Positions 27,344 through 36,076 of a DNA stretch of 64,000 nucleotides are shown in pieces; the first letter of the stretch is position 1, and the number at the start of each line of letters is the position of its first letter. A program made the position numbers and the translations under genes. The notes beneath the pieces were generated by a model. That model saw nothing but the letters and a program-made list of their open reading frames with translations, was not told where the DNA came from and did not search any database. The stretch covers positions 62,001-126,000 of the forward strand of contig CANJRD010000005.1 of assembly GCA_947476695.1 (NCBI GenBank), written 5' to 3'. Source of the stretch: Rhodospirillaceae bacterium. GTDB lineage: Bacteria > Pseudomonadota > Alphaproteobacteria > Rhodospirillales > Rhodospirillaceae.

Positions 27344-29124
27344 AACGCCGCTTCCGCCATCGCCATGGTGGACTGGCTGCCGGCCCGCAGCGTCGCGTCC
27401 AGGGCGGCCACCTGCGGCAGCACCCGGGTCATATAGAAGCGGCCGACATTCAGCTTGGTGTCGTAATAAGGATCGCCGGAGCCCTGCTTCGCCAACGCCA
27501 CCTGCGCCATGCGCACCCACATCCACCCCAGCGCGGTCAGCGCAAACAGGCGCAGATAATCGGTCGCCGCGGCGCCGCGCGCGTTCGCGTCCTTGGCCGC
27601 AGCTTCGGTGAGCCATTGGGTCGCCGCCTTCAGACGGCCCAGCGCCTCTTCCACCGGCGCGACAAATTCCCGCAGATCGTTGCGCCCCTGCAAGCCGGCG
27701 AGTTCAGCCTCGACGTCCTTCACCCAACCCGTGAACAGACGCCCGTTGCCGATGCCAAGCTTACGCCCGACGAGATCCAGCGCCTGGATGCCATTGGTGC
27801 CTTCGTAGATTTGCGTGATGCGCACATCGCGCACGATCTGCTCGATGCCGTGCTCGGCGATATAGCCGTGACCGCCGAGGACCTGCAGGCAGACGTTCGA
27901 TATCTCGGAGCCGTAGTCGGTACCGGCGGCTTTCAGGATCGGTGTCATCAGGCCGACCATGTCGTCGGCATGCTGACGCACGGCTGCATCGGGATGCTTA
28001 TGCGACACGTCGACTTGCAGATGCGCCCAAACGCCCAGCGCGCGCAGCGCTTCGGTCACGCTGCGCGAGAACAGCAACTTCGCGCGCACGTCGGGGTGGA
28101 CGATGATGGGATCGGCGGCCTTGTCCGGACGGGCCGGGCCATCGGCCGCGCGTCCCTGAATGCGGTCCTTCGCATAAGCCGCAGCGCTTTGGTAGGCGAG
28201 TTCCGCCTGACTGATACCCTGGCAGCCGACGAACATGCGTTCCTTGTTCATCATGATGAACATACCGGCGAGGCCCTTGTGCGCCTCACCGACCAGCCAG
28301 CCCTTCGCGCTGTCAAAGTTCATCACGCACGTGACTGAGGCCTTCATCCCCATCTTATGTTCGATCGAACCGCAAGCCAGCGCGTTGCGTGCGCCGGGCG
28401 TGCCGTCGTCGTTCAACAGGAACTTCGGCACCAGGAACATCGAGATGCCGCGGCTGCCTTCCGGTGCATCCGGCAGGCGTGCGAGTACGAGGTGCACGTG
28501 GTTGTCGGTCATGTCGTGTTCGCCGGCGGAGATGAAGATCTTCGTGCCGGTGATCGCATAGCTGCCGTCGCCATTCGGCAGGGCCTTGGTGCGCAAAAGA
28601 CCGAGATCGGAACCGGCATGCGATTCCGTCAGGCACATGGTGCCCTGCCATTCGCCGGAGATCAGCTTCGGCAGATAGCGCGTCTTCTGCTCGTCGGTGC
28701 CAAGCGCGGTGAGCGCCAGGATCGTGCCCTGCGTCAGGCCGGGATAAAGGCCGAACGAGACGTTGGCGGAGGCGACCATCTCGGCGACGAGATAGTCGAG
28801 CGCTTCCGGCAATCCTTGCCCGCCGAATTCAGGCTTCGCGGTCAGGCCGCACCAGCCGCCTTCGACATACTGTCGATAGGCTTCGCGGAACCCCTTCGGC
28901 GTCGTGACCTTGCCGCCCTCGAACTTGCAGCCTTCGCGATCGCCCGTCTGGTTCAGCGGGAACAGCACGTCTTCGCAAAGCTTGGCGCACTCCTCAAGCA
29001 CGGCGTCCATCACGTCCGCGCCGACGTCCTCGAATCCCGGCAGAGTGCCGAGGGTGTCCCCGGCTTTGCACATTTCGTGAAGCACGAAACGCATATCGCG
29101 CAGCGGCGCAGCATAAGTGGTCAT
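27340..29124 (-). CDS. Acyl-CoA dehydrogenase, long (DmdC-like) type
   Basis: 594 residues, FAD-dependent alpha,beta-dehydrogenation of an acyl-CoA. Compared with short-chain enzymes (about 380 residues) it has an N-terminal extension and a C-terminal domain, as in the 3-methylmercaptopropionyl-CoA dehydrogenase (DmdC)/FadE-like group. It shows MCLTESHAGSDLGLLRTKA, TGTKIFISAGEHD, the late LGGHGYIAEHGIEQIVRDVRITQIYEGTNGIQALDLVGRK with the catalytic-base Glu region, and a C-terminal helical domain ending AEAAF. No other beta-oxidation genes are adjacent, so the substrate is open. Confidence 0.9.
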   Translation of the reverse strand: MTTYAAPLRDMRFVLHEMCKAGDTLGTLPGFEDVGADVMDAVLEECAKLCEDVLFPLNQTGDREGCKFEGGKVTTPKGFREAYRQYVEGGWCGLTAKPEFGGQGLPEALDYLVAEMVASANVSFGLYPGLTQGTILALTALGTDEQKTRYLPKLISGEWQGTMCLTESHAGSDLGLLRTKALPNGDGSYAITGTKIFISAGEHDMTDNHVHLVLARLPDAPEGSRGISMFLVPKFLLNDDGTPGARNALACGSIEHKMGMKASVTCVMNFDSAKGWLVGEAHKGLAGMFIMMNKERMFVGCQGISQAELAYQSAAAYAKDRIQGRAADGPARPDKAADPIIVHPDVRAKLLFSRSVTEALRALGVWAHLQVDVSHKHPDAAVRQHADDMVGLMTPILKAAGTDYGSEISNVCLQVLGGHGYIAEHGIEQIVRDVRITQIYEGTNGIQALDLVGRKLGIGNGRLFTGWVKDVEAELAGLQGRNDLREFVAPVEEALGRLKAATQWLTEAAAKDANARGAAATDYLRLFALTALGWMWVRMAQVALAKQGSGDPYYDTKLNVGRFYMTRVLPQVAALDATLRAGSQSTMAMAEAAF

Positions 29125-29214
29125 GCAGACAATTCCCTAGTTGGCGAGTGAAAATGAGCCGTTTGGCCAAAGCCGTCAACTCGTGCCACGATTTTTCCGA
29201 CCGGCGCGATGAAC

Positions 29215-29988
29215 CTAACGCCTGCGCGCCGGGACCAACTCAACACTCTCGGCGATGCCTTCATAAGGTGGTTTGGGAATGGCCTGATGCGTCGCGCGCA
29301 GCGCCTCCGACCAGCGTTGGCGCAAATCCTCGAAATACGGATCGCCCGCTTCGATCCTGTGGGATAACTCGACTCGCTGGGTATCGCGCGGCAATACCGC
29401 GAGATCGATCGGCAGGCCGACCCCGAGATTGGAGCGCAGCGTTGAGTCCATCGAGATCAGGCCAAGCTTGAGAGCGCTTTGCAGATCGGTCTCGAAGGTG
29501 ACCGCGCGGTCCAGGATGGGTTTGCCGTATTTATGCTCTCCGATCTGCAAAAAGGGCGTGTCGTCGGAGGCCTCGATGAAATTCCCCGCAGGGTAGATCA
29601 TGAAAAGTCTTAGCCGGCGGCCCTTTCGCTGTCCGCCAAGAAGGATCTGGGTGTCGGACAGGCCGCCCTCTCCGTTCTGTTGCGCGGCACGCGACGTTTC
29701 CCGCATTGCCCGGCCGACCAGCTGTGCCGCTTTGAACATGCTTACCGTGTCAAGCAGTCGCTCGACCTCGCCCGTCTCGGGATTGGGGAAACCTTCCGTC
29801 ACCATGCTGAGGATGGACTGGATCACCGAGAGGTCGCCGGCCCCGGCCAGTGCCATCGCAGCTTCGCCGGGCTGCTCGAAGAGGTAAAGCTTGCGGAACG
29901 TGTTGACGTTGTCGACGCCTGAATTGGTGCGCGTGTCGCTGATCATGACCAGCCCCGCGCGCACCAGGATTCCGACACAGTAGGTCAT
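29215..29988 (-). CDS. Anbu proteasome-like hydrolase, copy 1
   Basis: 257 residues. Anbu proteins are N-terminal-nucleophile hydrolases related to HslV and proteasome beta subunits. After Met removal Thr would be residue 1 (MTYCVG). VMISDTRTNSGVDNVNTFRKLYLF follows with the conserved Asp and Lys. The frame is open to 30117, but AGGGG precedes the ATG at 29988 and the family begins there. It is the last gene of a five-gene minus-strand operon with transglutaminase, alpha-E, ATP-grasp and a second Anbu. It is closely related to that copy (long shared stretches such as TPFLQIGEHKYGKPILDRA) but diverges around residues 105-130. Confidence 0.9.
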   Translation of the reverse strand: MTYCVGILVRAGLVMISDTRTNSGVDNVNTFRKLYLFEQPGEAAMALAGAGDLSVIQSILSMVTEGFPNPETGEVERLLDTVSMFKAAQLVGRAMRETSRAAQQNGEGGLSDTQILLGGQRKGRRLRLFMIYPAGNFIEASDDTPFLQIGEHKYGKPILDRAVTFETDLQSALKLGLISMDSTLRSNLGVGLPIDLAVLPRDTQRVELSHRIEAGDPYFEDLRQRWSEALRATHQAIPKPPYEGIAESVELVPARRR

Positions 29989-29998
29989 AGAAACCCCT

Positions 29999-30823
29999 TC
30001 AGGATTGCGATTGGAAACTCGCTTGATTGACGCGAACGTCGACCGACATCCGTTCGCTCGTCCCCCCCATACGCGTTCCGCGAACGGGTGCGGCACCGAG
30101 GTAATCGAGACCGGCACTGACGCGCACGTAGCTGTCCGTCACGCATACGCCGTTGGCGGGATCGAACCCCACCCAGCCGAGTTCTTCGACATACGCTTCG
30201 GCCCAGGCATGGCCTGCTTCCTGCAAGATCGCGCCGTCGCTGCGATAGAGGTGACCGCCGATATATCGCGCCGGGATTCCAGCATCCCGCGCGCAGGCGA
30301 TGAAGACGTGCGTCAGGTCCTGGCAAACGCCACGCTTGAGCGTGAAGGCTTCCGCCGCCGTGGTGGTGACATTTGTCGGGCTGGTGTCGAACGCGATGTC
30401 GGCGCGGATCGCGTTCATCAACGCATGCAAGCGATCGAGCGTACCTGTCGCACCGCGCACAACCGCATCGGCATACGCGCGCAGGTCTGGATTAACCCCC
30501 GTCAGGGGCGTCTCGCGCAGAAACAGCCGGGGCGGAAAACGCTCCACGGTGCCGCGAACGATTCCGTCGGCGCCCGCCGTCTCGACTTCCCCGTGCAAGG
30601 ACAGCGTCAGCGAATCGACCGGGCCCGGCAGGGACAGGACATGCATGATATTGCCGAACGCATCCTCGCCGGCGCGCAAATCCGCATCCTGATCGACTTC
30701 GACATGCCAGCGGTGCACCGTTTGCCCTTCGTGACTGCGCGGCGTCAGGCGCAGCATTTGAATGATCGACCGCGCAGGGGTGTCGTAGCTGTATTGGGTG
30801 CGATGCTGAATGGCGATGCGCAT
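29999..30823 (-). CDS. Transglutaminase-like cysteine protease/amidase
   Basis: 274 residues. An N-terminal beta domain (IAIQHRTQYSYDTPARSIIQMLRLTPRSHEGQ) precedes a transglutaminase core with Cys in LKRGVCQDLTHVFI, His in EAGHAWAEAYVEELGWVGFD and Asp in DPANG. It is the bacterial family that accompanies ATP-grasp and alpha-E proteins. It probably cleaves or forms the amide bond handled by the ATP-grasp enzyme. It starts 1 base after the alpha-E gene and ends 10 bases before Anbu copy 1, so it is tightly cotranscribed. Confidence 0.9.
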   Translation of the reverse strand: MRIAIQHRTQYSYDTPARSIIQMLRLTPRSHEGQTVHRWHVEVDQDADLRAGEDAFGNIMHVLSLPGPVDSLTLSLHGEVETAGADGIVRGTVERFPPRLFLRETPLTGVNPDLRAYADAVVRGATGTLDRLHALMNAIRADIAFDTSPTNVTTTAAEAFTLKRGVCQDLTHVFIACARDAGIPARYIGGHLYRSDGAILQEAGHAWAEAYVEELGWVGFDPANGVCVTDSYVRVSAGLDYLGAAPVRGTRMGGTSERMSVDVRVNQASFQSQS

Positions 30824-30824
30824 G

Positions 30825-31766
30825 TCAGGACAGATACTGCTCGACCACGGCGGCGTTGACGCCGTCGTTGTCGGCTATGAAGCCGTTGATGAATTCATGA
30901 AGCCCGGATTGGAAAATCTGCGCGATGTTTTCGCTGCGCAGCTTGCGGTAGAGCGCGTGCGCACGCCGCTGCGCCGCCCCCTGACGTCCGCCGGCGGCCG
31001 CCAAGTGATCCAGATTGGTGATGATGTTGGCATAGCAGGCCGCCAACGAGCGCGGCATTTCCTCTTTCAGTATCAGAAGATCGGCGATCAGCCACGGTTT
31101 GAGGCTTTCGCGGTAGACCCAATGATAGCTGGCGGCGGCCGACACCGCCCGCAGGATGGCACTCCACTGCGCGTAATCGACGCCCCCGCCAACGGGAGAC
31201 GTCGCCGGCAGGAGGAAATGGAATTTCACGTCGAGGATCCGGGCCGTGGCGTCGGCGCGTTCGAGATAGATCCCCAACCGTGAGAAGTAGAACGCATCGT
31301 TGCGCAGCATGGTGCGATAACCGCTGCCGTCGAAGCGCAGCGACACTTCCTTGACCCAATCGAGAAAGCGCGGGATGTCGATGAACGGCAGAGCATGCGG
31401 TTTGCTGTCCTGAATTTCGAGCCACGCGCCGTTGATGGTTTCCCACATTTCGACAGTCAGCGCCGTGCGCACGGCGCGGGCGTTGAAACGTGCGGTCTCC
31501 AGGCATTGGCGGATCGAAGACGGATTATGTTCCGAGAACGCGAGAAACCGGGTGACGGACTCAGCCGTCGCCTCGGCGTGATGTTGGCGGAACAGATCGA
31601 GGCAACCGGCGCTGGCCAGCGCGCTCTCCCATTCGTTGCCTTCGCTCGCATGCGTGCTGGGCAGGGACGACAATCGATAGGCGGTTTCGATGATGCGTGC
31701 GAGATAGTCGGCGCGTTCGACATAGCGCGAGAGCCAATAGAGACTGTCGGCCGTTCGGCTCAGCGT
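30825..31766 (-). CDS. Alpha-E domain protein
   Basis: About 313 residues, mainly helical, the DUF403/alpha-E family. It opens LSRTADSLYWLSRYVERADYLARIIE, with further helices carrying IPRFLDWVKEVSLRFDGSGYRTMLRNDAFYFSRLGIYLERADATARILDVK. The family normally starts Met-Leu-Ser-Arg-Thr. Here the Met position is ACG (31766) and the next codon is CTG (31763, overlapping the upstream TGA as CTGA). No ATG, GTG or TTG is near in frame; the nearest is 0.8 kb upstream inside the ATP-grasp gene. Translation probably depends on coupling to the upstream gene. No enzyme activity is established for the family. Confidence 0.85.
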   Translation of the reverse strand, partial: TLSRTADSLYWLSRYVERADYLARIIETAYRLSSLPSTHASEGNEWESALASAGCLDLFRQHHAEATAESVTRFLAFSEHNPSSIRQCLETARFNARAVRTALTVEMWETINGAWLEIQDSKPHALPFIDIPRFLDWVKEVSLRFDGSGYRTMLRNDAFYFSRLGIYLERADATARILDVKFHFLLPATSPVGGGVDYAQWSAILRAVSAAASYHWVYRESLKPWLIADLLILKEEMPRSLAACYANIITNLDHLAAAGGRQGAAQRRAHALYRKLRSENIAQIFQSGLHEFINGFIADNDGVNAAVVEQYLS

Positions 31767-33169
31767 TCGACTACCCAGGTATCCTTGGTACCGCCACCTT
31801 GGCTCGAATTCACGACCAACGAGTTTTCGCGCAACGCGACGCGCGTGAGTCCACCGGGCACGATGCGCACACCGTGGCGGCCGGTGAGCACGAACGGTCG
31901 CAGATCGACGTGCCGCGGCGCGACGCCGCTTTCGACAAAGGTTGGACAGGTCGACAACGCCAATGTGGGCTGTGCGATGTATCGCTCGGGATTGGCCTGC
32001 AGCATCACCTTGAATGCCGCGCGTTCCGCGACGGTCGCGTGCGGCCCCACGAGCATGCCATAGCCGCCTGAACCGTCGACGCGCTTCACCACCAGTTCCG
32101 GCAAATGCTCGCAAACATAAGCGAGAGCTTCCGGCTCGCGGCATCGCCAGGTCGGCACGTTTTTGAGAATCGGTTCCTCGCCGAGCAAGAAACGCGTGAT
32201 CTCCGGCATGTAGGAATAAATGTCCTTGTCGTCCGCCACGCCCGTTCCCAGGGCGTTCGCAAGCGTGACATTGCCGGCGGTGTAGGCCGCAAACAAACCC
32301 GGCACGCCGAGAAGCGAGTCCGGACGGAACACCAATGAATCGAGAAAATCGTCGTCGATGCGACGATAGATGACGTCGACCCGACGCGGTCCTTTGGTGG
32401 TGCGCATGAACACAACATCGTTCTGCACGAACAGGTCGCGGCCCTCGACCGGCTCCACGCCCATGCGATCGGCAAGATATGAATGTTCGTAGTAGGCGGA
32501 GTTGAATTGTCCGGGCGTGAGCAACACCACGGTGGGTTCGCTGCGATCGCGCGGCGCCACCGAGCACAACACCGCCAGCAGTTCGTTAGGATAATTCTCA
32601 ATTGGCGCGACGCGATGCGATGCCAGCAAATCGGGCATCAAGCGCATTGAGATTTCGCGACCGCCAAGCATGTAGGACACGCCCGAAGGGGTGCGGGCGT
32701 TGTCCTCAAGCACATAGAAGTCGTCGCCGTCGACGCGCACCACGTCGATCCCGGCGATATGCACGTAGATGCCGTGCGGCACCTTGAAGCCCATCATCTC
32801 GGGGCGGAACGCCGGGTTTCGCCAGACCAAGTCGGGCGGCACGATCCCCGCCTTCAGCGTCTCCTGCGGGCCGTAGATATCGGTGAGATACATATTGAGC
32901 GCGCGCACACGCTGTTCGAGCCCGGCGGCAAGGCGGCTCCATTCAGCAGCAGAGAGGATGCGGGGCAGCAGGTCGTGCGGAATAATCCGCTCACCGCCCT
33001 GCGTGTCCCCGTAAACGGAGAAGGTGATGCCGCCGCGACGGTACAGAAGTTCGGCCTCGGCGCGGCGCCGGGCCAGTTGGTCCGCCGACACCGTTTCCAG
33101 CCAGCTTGCTACGCCGGCATAGGCAGAGCGCACTGCGCCGCCTTCCGTATGCATTTCGTCGAAAGCCAT
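31760..33169 (-). CDS. Circularly permuted ATP-grasp amidoligase
   Basis: 469 residues, the circularly permuted ATP-grasp family (type 2) predicted to form peptide or amide bonds. It contains RRGGITFSVYGDTQGGERIIPHDLLPRIL, PHGIYVHIAGIDVVRVDGDDFYVLEDNARTPSGVSYML, ADDKDIYSYMPEITRFLLGEEPIL, VVKRVDGSGGYGMLVG and DLRPFVL. It ends SSQGGGTKDTWVVER, the usual end of the family. TTG at 33187 is in frame, but ATG at 33169 after GGGCGGGG is preferred. It is second in the operon after Anbu copy 2, and its stop overlaps the alpha-E start. Confidence 0.9.
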   Translation of the reverse strand: MAFDEMHTEGGAVRSAYAGVASWLETVSADQLARRRAEAELLYRRGGITFSVYGDTQGGERIIPHDLLPRILSAAEWSRLAAGLEQRVRALNMYLTDIYGPQETLKAGIVPPDLVWRNPAFRPEMMGFKVPHGIYVHIAGIDVVRVDGDDFYVLEDNARTPSGVSYMLGGREISMRLMPDLLASHRVAPIENYPNELLAVLCSVAPRDRSEPTVVLLTPGQFNSAYYEHSYLADRMGVEPVEGRDLFVQNDVVFMRTTKGPRRVDVIYRRIDDDFLDSLVFRPDSLLGVPGLFAAYTAGNVTLANALGTGVADDKDIYSYMPEITRFLLGEEPILKNVPTWRCREPEALAYVCEHLPELVVKRVDGSGGYGMLVGPHATVAERAAFKVMLQANPERYIAQPTLALSTCPTFVESGVAPRHVDLRPFVLTGRHGVRIVPGGLTRVALRENSLVVNSSQGGGTKDTWVVER

Positions 33170-33254
33170 GTGGCCCCGCCCGCGCAAACCTATTCATCGC
33201 TCGGCGACGGGTTGCTGCTCAAGAAAAAAGCAGTCAAATCGGCGTGATTAAAAT

Positions 33255-34040
33255 TTAGGCAGTTCGCGAACGGGGCGTGATTTGCTCGATGGTTGCGCCC
33301 TGTCGACCGTAGGGTGGGGCTGGAATGGCCTGATGCGTCGCCCGCAGCGCTTCCGACCAACGGCTACGCAAATCCTCGAAGTACGGATCGCCGGCTTCGA
33401 TGCGATGCGCAAGCTCAAGCCTCAGCGTGCCACGACGCAGGATCATGCAATCGATCGGCAAACCCACGGCCAGATTCGAACGCATGGTCGAGTCCATCGA
33501 GATCAACCCGATCTTCAGCGCCTCGTTGAGATCGGTATCGTAGGTGATCGCGCGATCGAGGATCGGTTTGCCGTATTTGTGTTCGCCGATCTGCAGGAAC
33601 GGCGTATCGCTCGAGGACTCGATGAAGTTGCCGGCGGAGTAGATCATGAACAGGCGCATGCGCTTGTCGCGCACTTCGCCGGCGATCAGCACCGCGGCGT
33701 CGAAGCGGCCGCCGTGCTTCTCAAGGCTTTCGCCGTCCAGGCGGTAGACTTCGCGCATGGCGCGGCCCACCAATTGCGCCGCCTTGAACATCGACGGCGC
33801 CTTGAGCAGCGTTTCGTTTTCACCGGTCTCCGGATTGAGCAAACCCTCGGTCACCATGCTGACCACCGATTGCGTCACTGACAGATTGCCGGAGGTCGCA
33901 AGCGAGATCACCGCCTCGCCCGGTTTCTCGAAGATGTGCAGCTTGCGGAACGAGTTGATGTTGTCGATGCCCGCGTTGGTGCGGGAATCGCTGATCATCA
34001 CCAGACCGTCGCGCAGGCACATTCCGACGCAATATGTCAT
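33255..34040 (-). CDS. Anbu proteasome-like hydrolase, copy 2
   Basis: 261 residues, the first gene of the operon. It begins MTYCVGMCLRDGLVMISDSRTNAGIDNINSFRKLHIF, with Thr as the expected nucleophile. Later blocks (MRLFMIYSAGNFIESSSDTPFLQIGEHKYGKPILDRA, GDPYFEDLRSRWSEALRATHQAIPAPPYG) are nearly shared with copy 1. Differences concentrate in the region after REVYRLDGESLEKHGG and at the C-terminus (IEQITPRSRTA). Anbu forms ring or lock-washer assemblies in studied species. It is divergent from ampD. Confidence 0.9.
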   Translation of the reverse strand: MTYCVGMCLRDGLVMISDSRTNAGIDNINSFRKLHIFEKPGEAVISLATSGNLSVTQSVVSMVTEGLLNPETGENETLLKAPSMFKAAQLVGRAMREVYRLDGESLEKHGGRFDAAVLIAGEVRDKRMRLFMIYSAGNFIESSSDTPFLQIGEHKYGKPILDRAITYDTDLNEALKIGLISMDSTMRSNLAVGLPIDCMILRRGTLRLELAHRIEAGDPYFEDLRSRWSEALRATHQAIPAPPYGRQGATIEQITPRSRTA

Positions 34041-34207
34041 GGCCGTTCCCTAAATTGTTCCGCAGGCGATCCGGCATGCAGAACGCGCAAGCCCCGTCCC
34101 GGATCGGCGAGCGGGACTGTAGCGCCGATTCCCCCGTTCGGGACAGCGCCTCTATGCTACGGTTACACGCGAATAAAGCCCTGACCGGATTGCTCGTGCA
34201 CCGCGCC

Positions 34208-34957
34208 TTGCAGATCGACCGTAGCCACATGTCGCCCAACAGCGGTGCGCGCCGTAGCGTCGATGGCTGGATCGGCGTGCGGAATGTGGTGGTTCACTAT
34301 ACCGGCATGGAATCAGCCGCCACCGCGCTCGCCCGGCTCTGCGACCCCGCCGCCGAAGTCAGCGCGCACTATCTGATCGAAGAAGACGGACGCATCCTTG
34401 GACTGGTCGACGAGACAATGCGCGCTTGGCACGCGGGCCGGAGCTATTGGCGCGGCCTGACGGACCTCAACAGCGTTTCCATCGGCATCGAGATCGTCAA
34501 TCCCGGGCACGAGTACGGCTATCGCGCCTTTCCGGACGTGCAAATTGAGTCCCTCGCCGCGTTGCTCGGCGATATCGTCGACCGCCATGCGCTCACACCC
34601 GAGGATGTCATCGGGCATTCCGACATCGCCCCCGGCCGCAAGCAGGACCCCGGAGAGCTCTTCCCCTGGCAGTACCTGGCGACAAAAGGCTTCGGCTTAT
34701 GGCCGAGCGGGCCGCGCTCCAGTTCCGATGTCGGGATCTGGCCGTCGTTGTCGACAATCGGCTACGCGATCCCGGCCGGCCCTGGCGGCGACGTGCTGGA
34801 CCCGCACACCGGCCCGGAAGATGTCATCGCGGCGTTTCAGCGCCGCTATCGCCCGGACCGGGTCGACGGCATCGCGGACGCTGAAACCCGCGGCCTGATC
34901 GCCGCCGTCGCTGAACTGGCGCGCAGCGGCCGCTCCCTCGCGACCGGTTGGGCCTGA
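34208..34957 (+). CDS. N-acetylmuramoyl-L-alanine amidase, AmpD-like
   Basis: About 249 residues. The amidase_2 domain shows zinc-ligand histidines in NVVVHYTGM and GHSDIAPGRKQDPGELFPW, with NSVSIGIEIVNPGHE between. A C-terminal peptidoglycan-binding domain follows (VLDPHTGPEDVIAAFQRRYRPDRVDGIADAETRGLIAAV). This matches the AmpD/AmiD class used in muropeptide recycling. The start is uncertain: TTG 34208 gives the family-like QIDRSHMSPNSGAR, ATG 34229 is also plausible, and the frame is open to 34034. There is no signal peptide with these starts, so it is likely cytoplasmic. Confidence 0.85.
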   Translation: MQIDRSHMSPNSGARRSVDGWIGVRNVVVHYTGMESAATALARLCDPAAEVSAHYLIEEDGRILGLVDETMRAWHAGRSYWRGLTDLNSVSIGIEIVNPGHEYGYRAFPDVQIESLAALLGDIVDRHALTPEDVIGHSDIAPGRKQDPGELFPWQYLATKGFGLWPSGPRSSSDVGIWPSLSTIGYAIPAGPGGDVLDPHTGPEDVIAAFQRRYRPDRVDGIADAETRGLIAAVAELARSGRSLATGWA

Positions 34958-34999
34958 CCGGACACTTGACCGCTTTAGCCCATGCCCGCATGGTCCGCC

Positions 35000-35381
35000 G
35001 GCCAGACGGCTGGATGATCGCTGCCTGACTTCGGTCAGGTGGAGGAAAGTCCGGGCTCCATGAGGACAAGGTGCCGGATAACGCCCGGCGGGGGCGACCC
35101 CAGGGAAAGTGCCACAGAAAACAAACCGCCGGCCTTCGGGCCGGTAAGGGTGAAAAGGTGCGGTAAGAGCGCACCGCGCGGCCGGTAACGGTCGCGGCAG
35201 GGCAAACCCCACCTGGAGCAAGACCAAATAGGGACGGCACCCCGGGTTTCGGCCCGGAAATGTGTCTTCACATCGCCGTCCGGGTCGGTCGCGCGAGGCG
35301 CAGGGCGACCTGCGTCCCAGAGGAATGATCATCCAACTGTGTCCGCACAGTGGACAAAACCCGGCTTATAGGCCGTCTGGC
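35000..35381 (+). ncRNA. rnpB: RNase P RNA (bacterial class A)
   Basis: The catalytic RNA that matures tRNA 5' ends. Conserved blocks are GAGGAAAGTCCGGGCTCC (from 35043), ACAGAAAACAAACCGCC (35114-35130), AGAGGAATGATCATCC (35319-35334) and GGCTTATAGGCCGTCTGG. P1 is formed by GCCAGACGG (35001-) pairing with CCGTCTGGC (ending 35381). Ends are set by this helix. A pyrimidine-rich CTTCTCCTTTT follows. The same neighbour order, rnpB before mraZ, is common in alphaproteobacteria. Confidence 0.95.
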
Positions 35382-35514
35382 ACTTCTCCTTTTCAGAGTT
35401 ATCCACAATCCCCGATGGAAGGGCTTGAGCTAAGGCTCGGCTTGTTTCCTTGCCGCCAATTGGTTGGCAGGGCGTCATTTTCTCTGGCTCCAGCCCATCG
35501 GAACACGGGTTCAT

Positions 35515-35539
35515 CCCATTGACACCCATAAAATCCCAT
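35515..35539 (+). promoter_or_regulatory. Three MraZ boxes over the dcw promoter
   Basis: CCCAT occurs at 35515, 35525 and 35535, exactly 10 bp apart. This is the complement of the ATGGG repeats recognised by MraZ. They overlap a TTGACA at 35519-35524, 17 bases before GATACC (35542-35547), so MraZ would occlude polymerase and repress its own cluster. Confidence 0.8.
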
Positions 35540-35547
35540 GAGATACC
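35519..35547 (+). promoter_or_regulatory. Promoter of the dcw cluster
   Basis: A perfect -35 TTGACA (35519-35524) is followed after 17 bases by a weak -10 GATACC (35542-35547). This leaves a leader of about 65 bases to the mraZ start. The three MraZ boxes lie across it. Confidence 0.6.
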
Positions 35548-35620
35548 ATACGAGGCCGGTTAACAGCGGTGAATTCCTTTGCGTCTGGGCGGGCGCGAAG
35601 GGGGGGGATAGGGGCGTCGC

Positions 35621-36076
35621 GTGAAGGCCTTCATCGGCACTTTCATTAATAAGATCGACGCGAAGGGGCGGATTTCCGTGCCGGCGTCGTTCCGCGCTGT
35701 CGTCCAGGCGCGCGGCCTTGCCGGGGTCGCGCTGTATCCGTCCCTGACCGATCAATGCATCGAAGGCTGCGGCATGGACCGCATCGAAAGCCTTTCGGAC
35801 GCGCAGCCCGACAACCCGCTGCCCAACGTCGAACAAGACGCGATCGCCCACCTGATCATCGGGACCGCGCGCGAAGCGCTGTTCGACGGCGGCGGCCGTA
35901 TCGTCCTGCCCGAAGACTTCATGGCGAAAGCCGGCCTGACCGACAAAGGCGCCTTCGTCGGTAAGGGCCGCACGTTCCAGATTTGGGAACCGAGCGCGCT
36001 CGCCAACGCCCAGAGCGCGATGCTCAACCGCCTCCTCACCGCGCGTCGTCGCGAGATCGAAGGGAGCGGTCCCTGA
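35621..36076 (+). CDS. mraZ: Transcriptional regulator MraZ
   Basis: 151 residues with two SpoVT/AbrB-like halves. The first half is FIGTFINKIDAKGRISVPASFRAVV; the second is GGGRIVLPEDFMAKAGL, with degenerate D-x-x-G-R. Known MraZ proteins bind repeats upstream of their own gene and repress the dcw operon. The start at 35621 is GTG, behind a very G-rich stretch. The stop overlaps rsmH (TGATG). Confidence 0.96.
   Translation: MKAFIGTFINKIDAKGRISVPASFRAVVQARGLAGVALYPSLTDQCIEGCGMDRIESLSDAQPDNPLPNVEQDAIAHLIIGTAREALFDGGGRIVLPEDFMAKAGLTDKGAFVGKGRTFQIWEPSALANAQSAMLNRLLTARRREIEGSGP

Noticed and set aside
30825-32567. 580-codon version of the alpha-E protein starting at 32567
   Set aside because: Its first 265 or so residues are the ATP-grasp gene read in another frame; only the part from 31766 is family-like.
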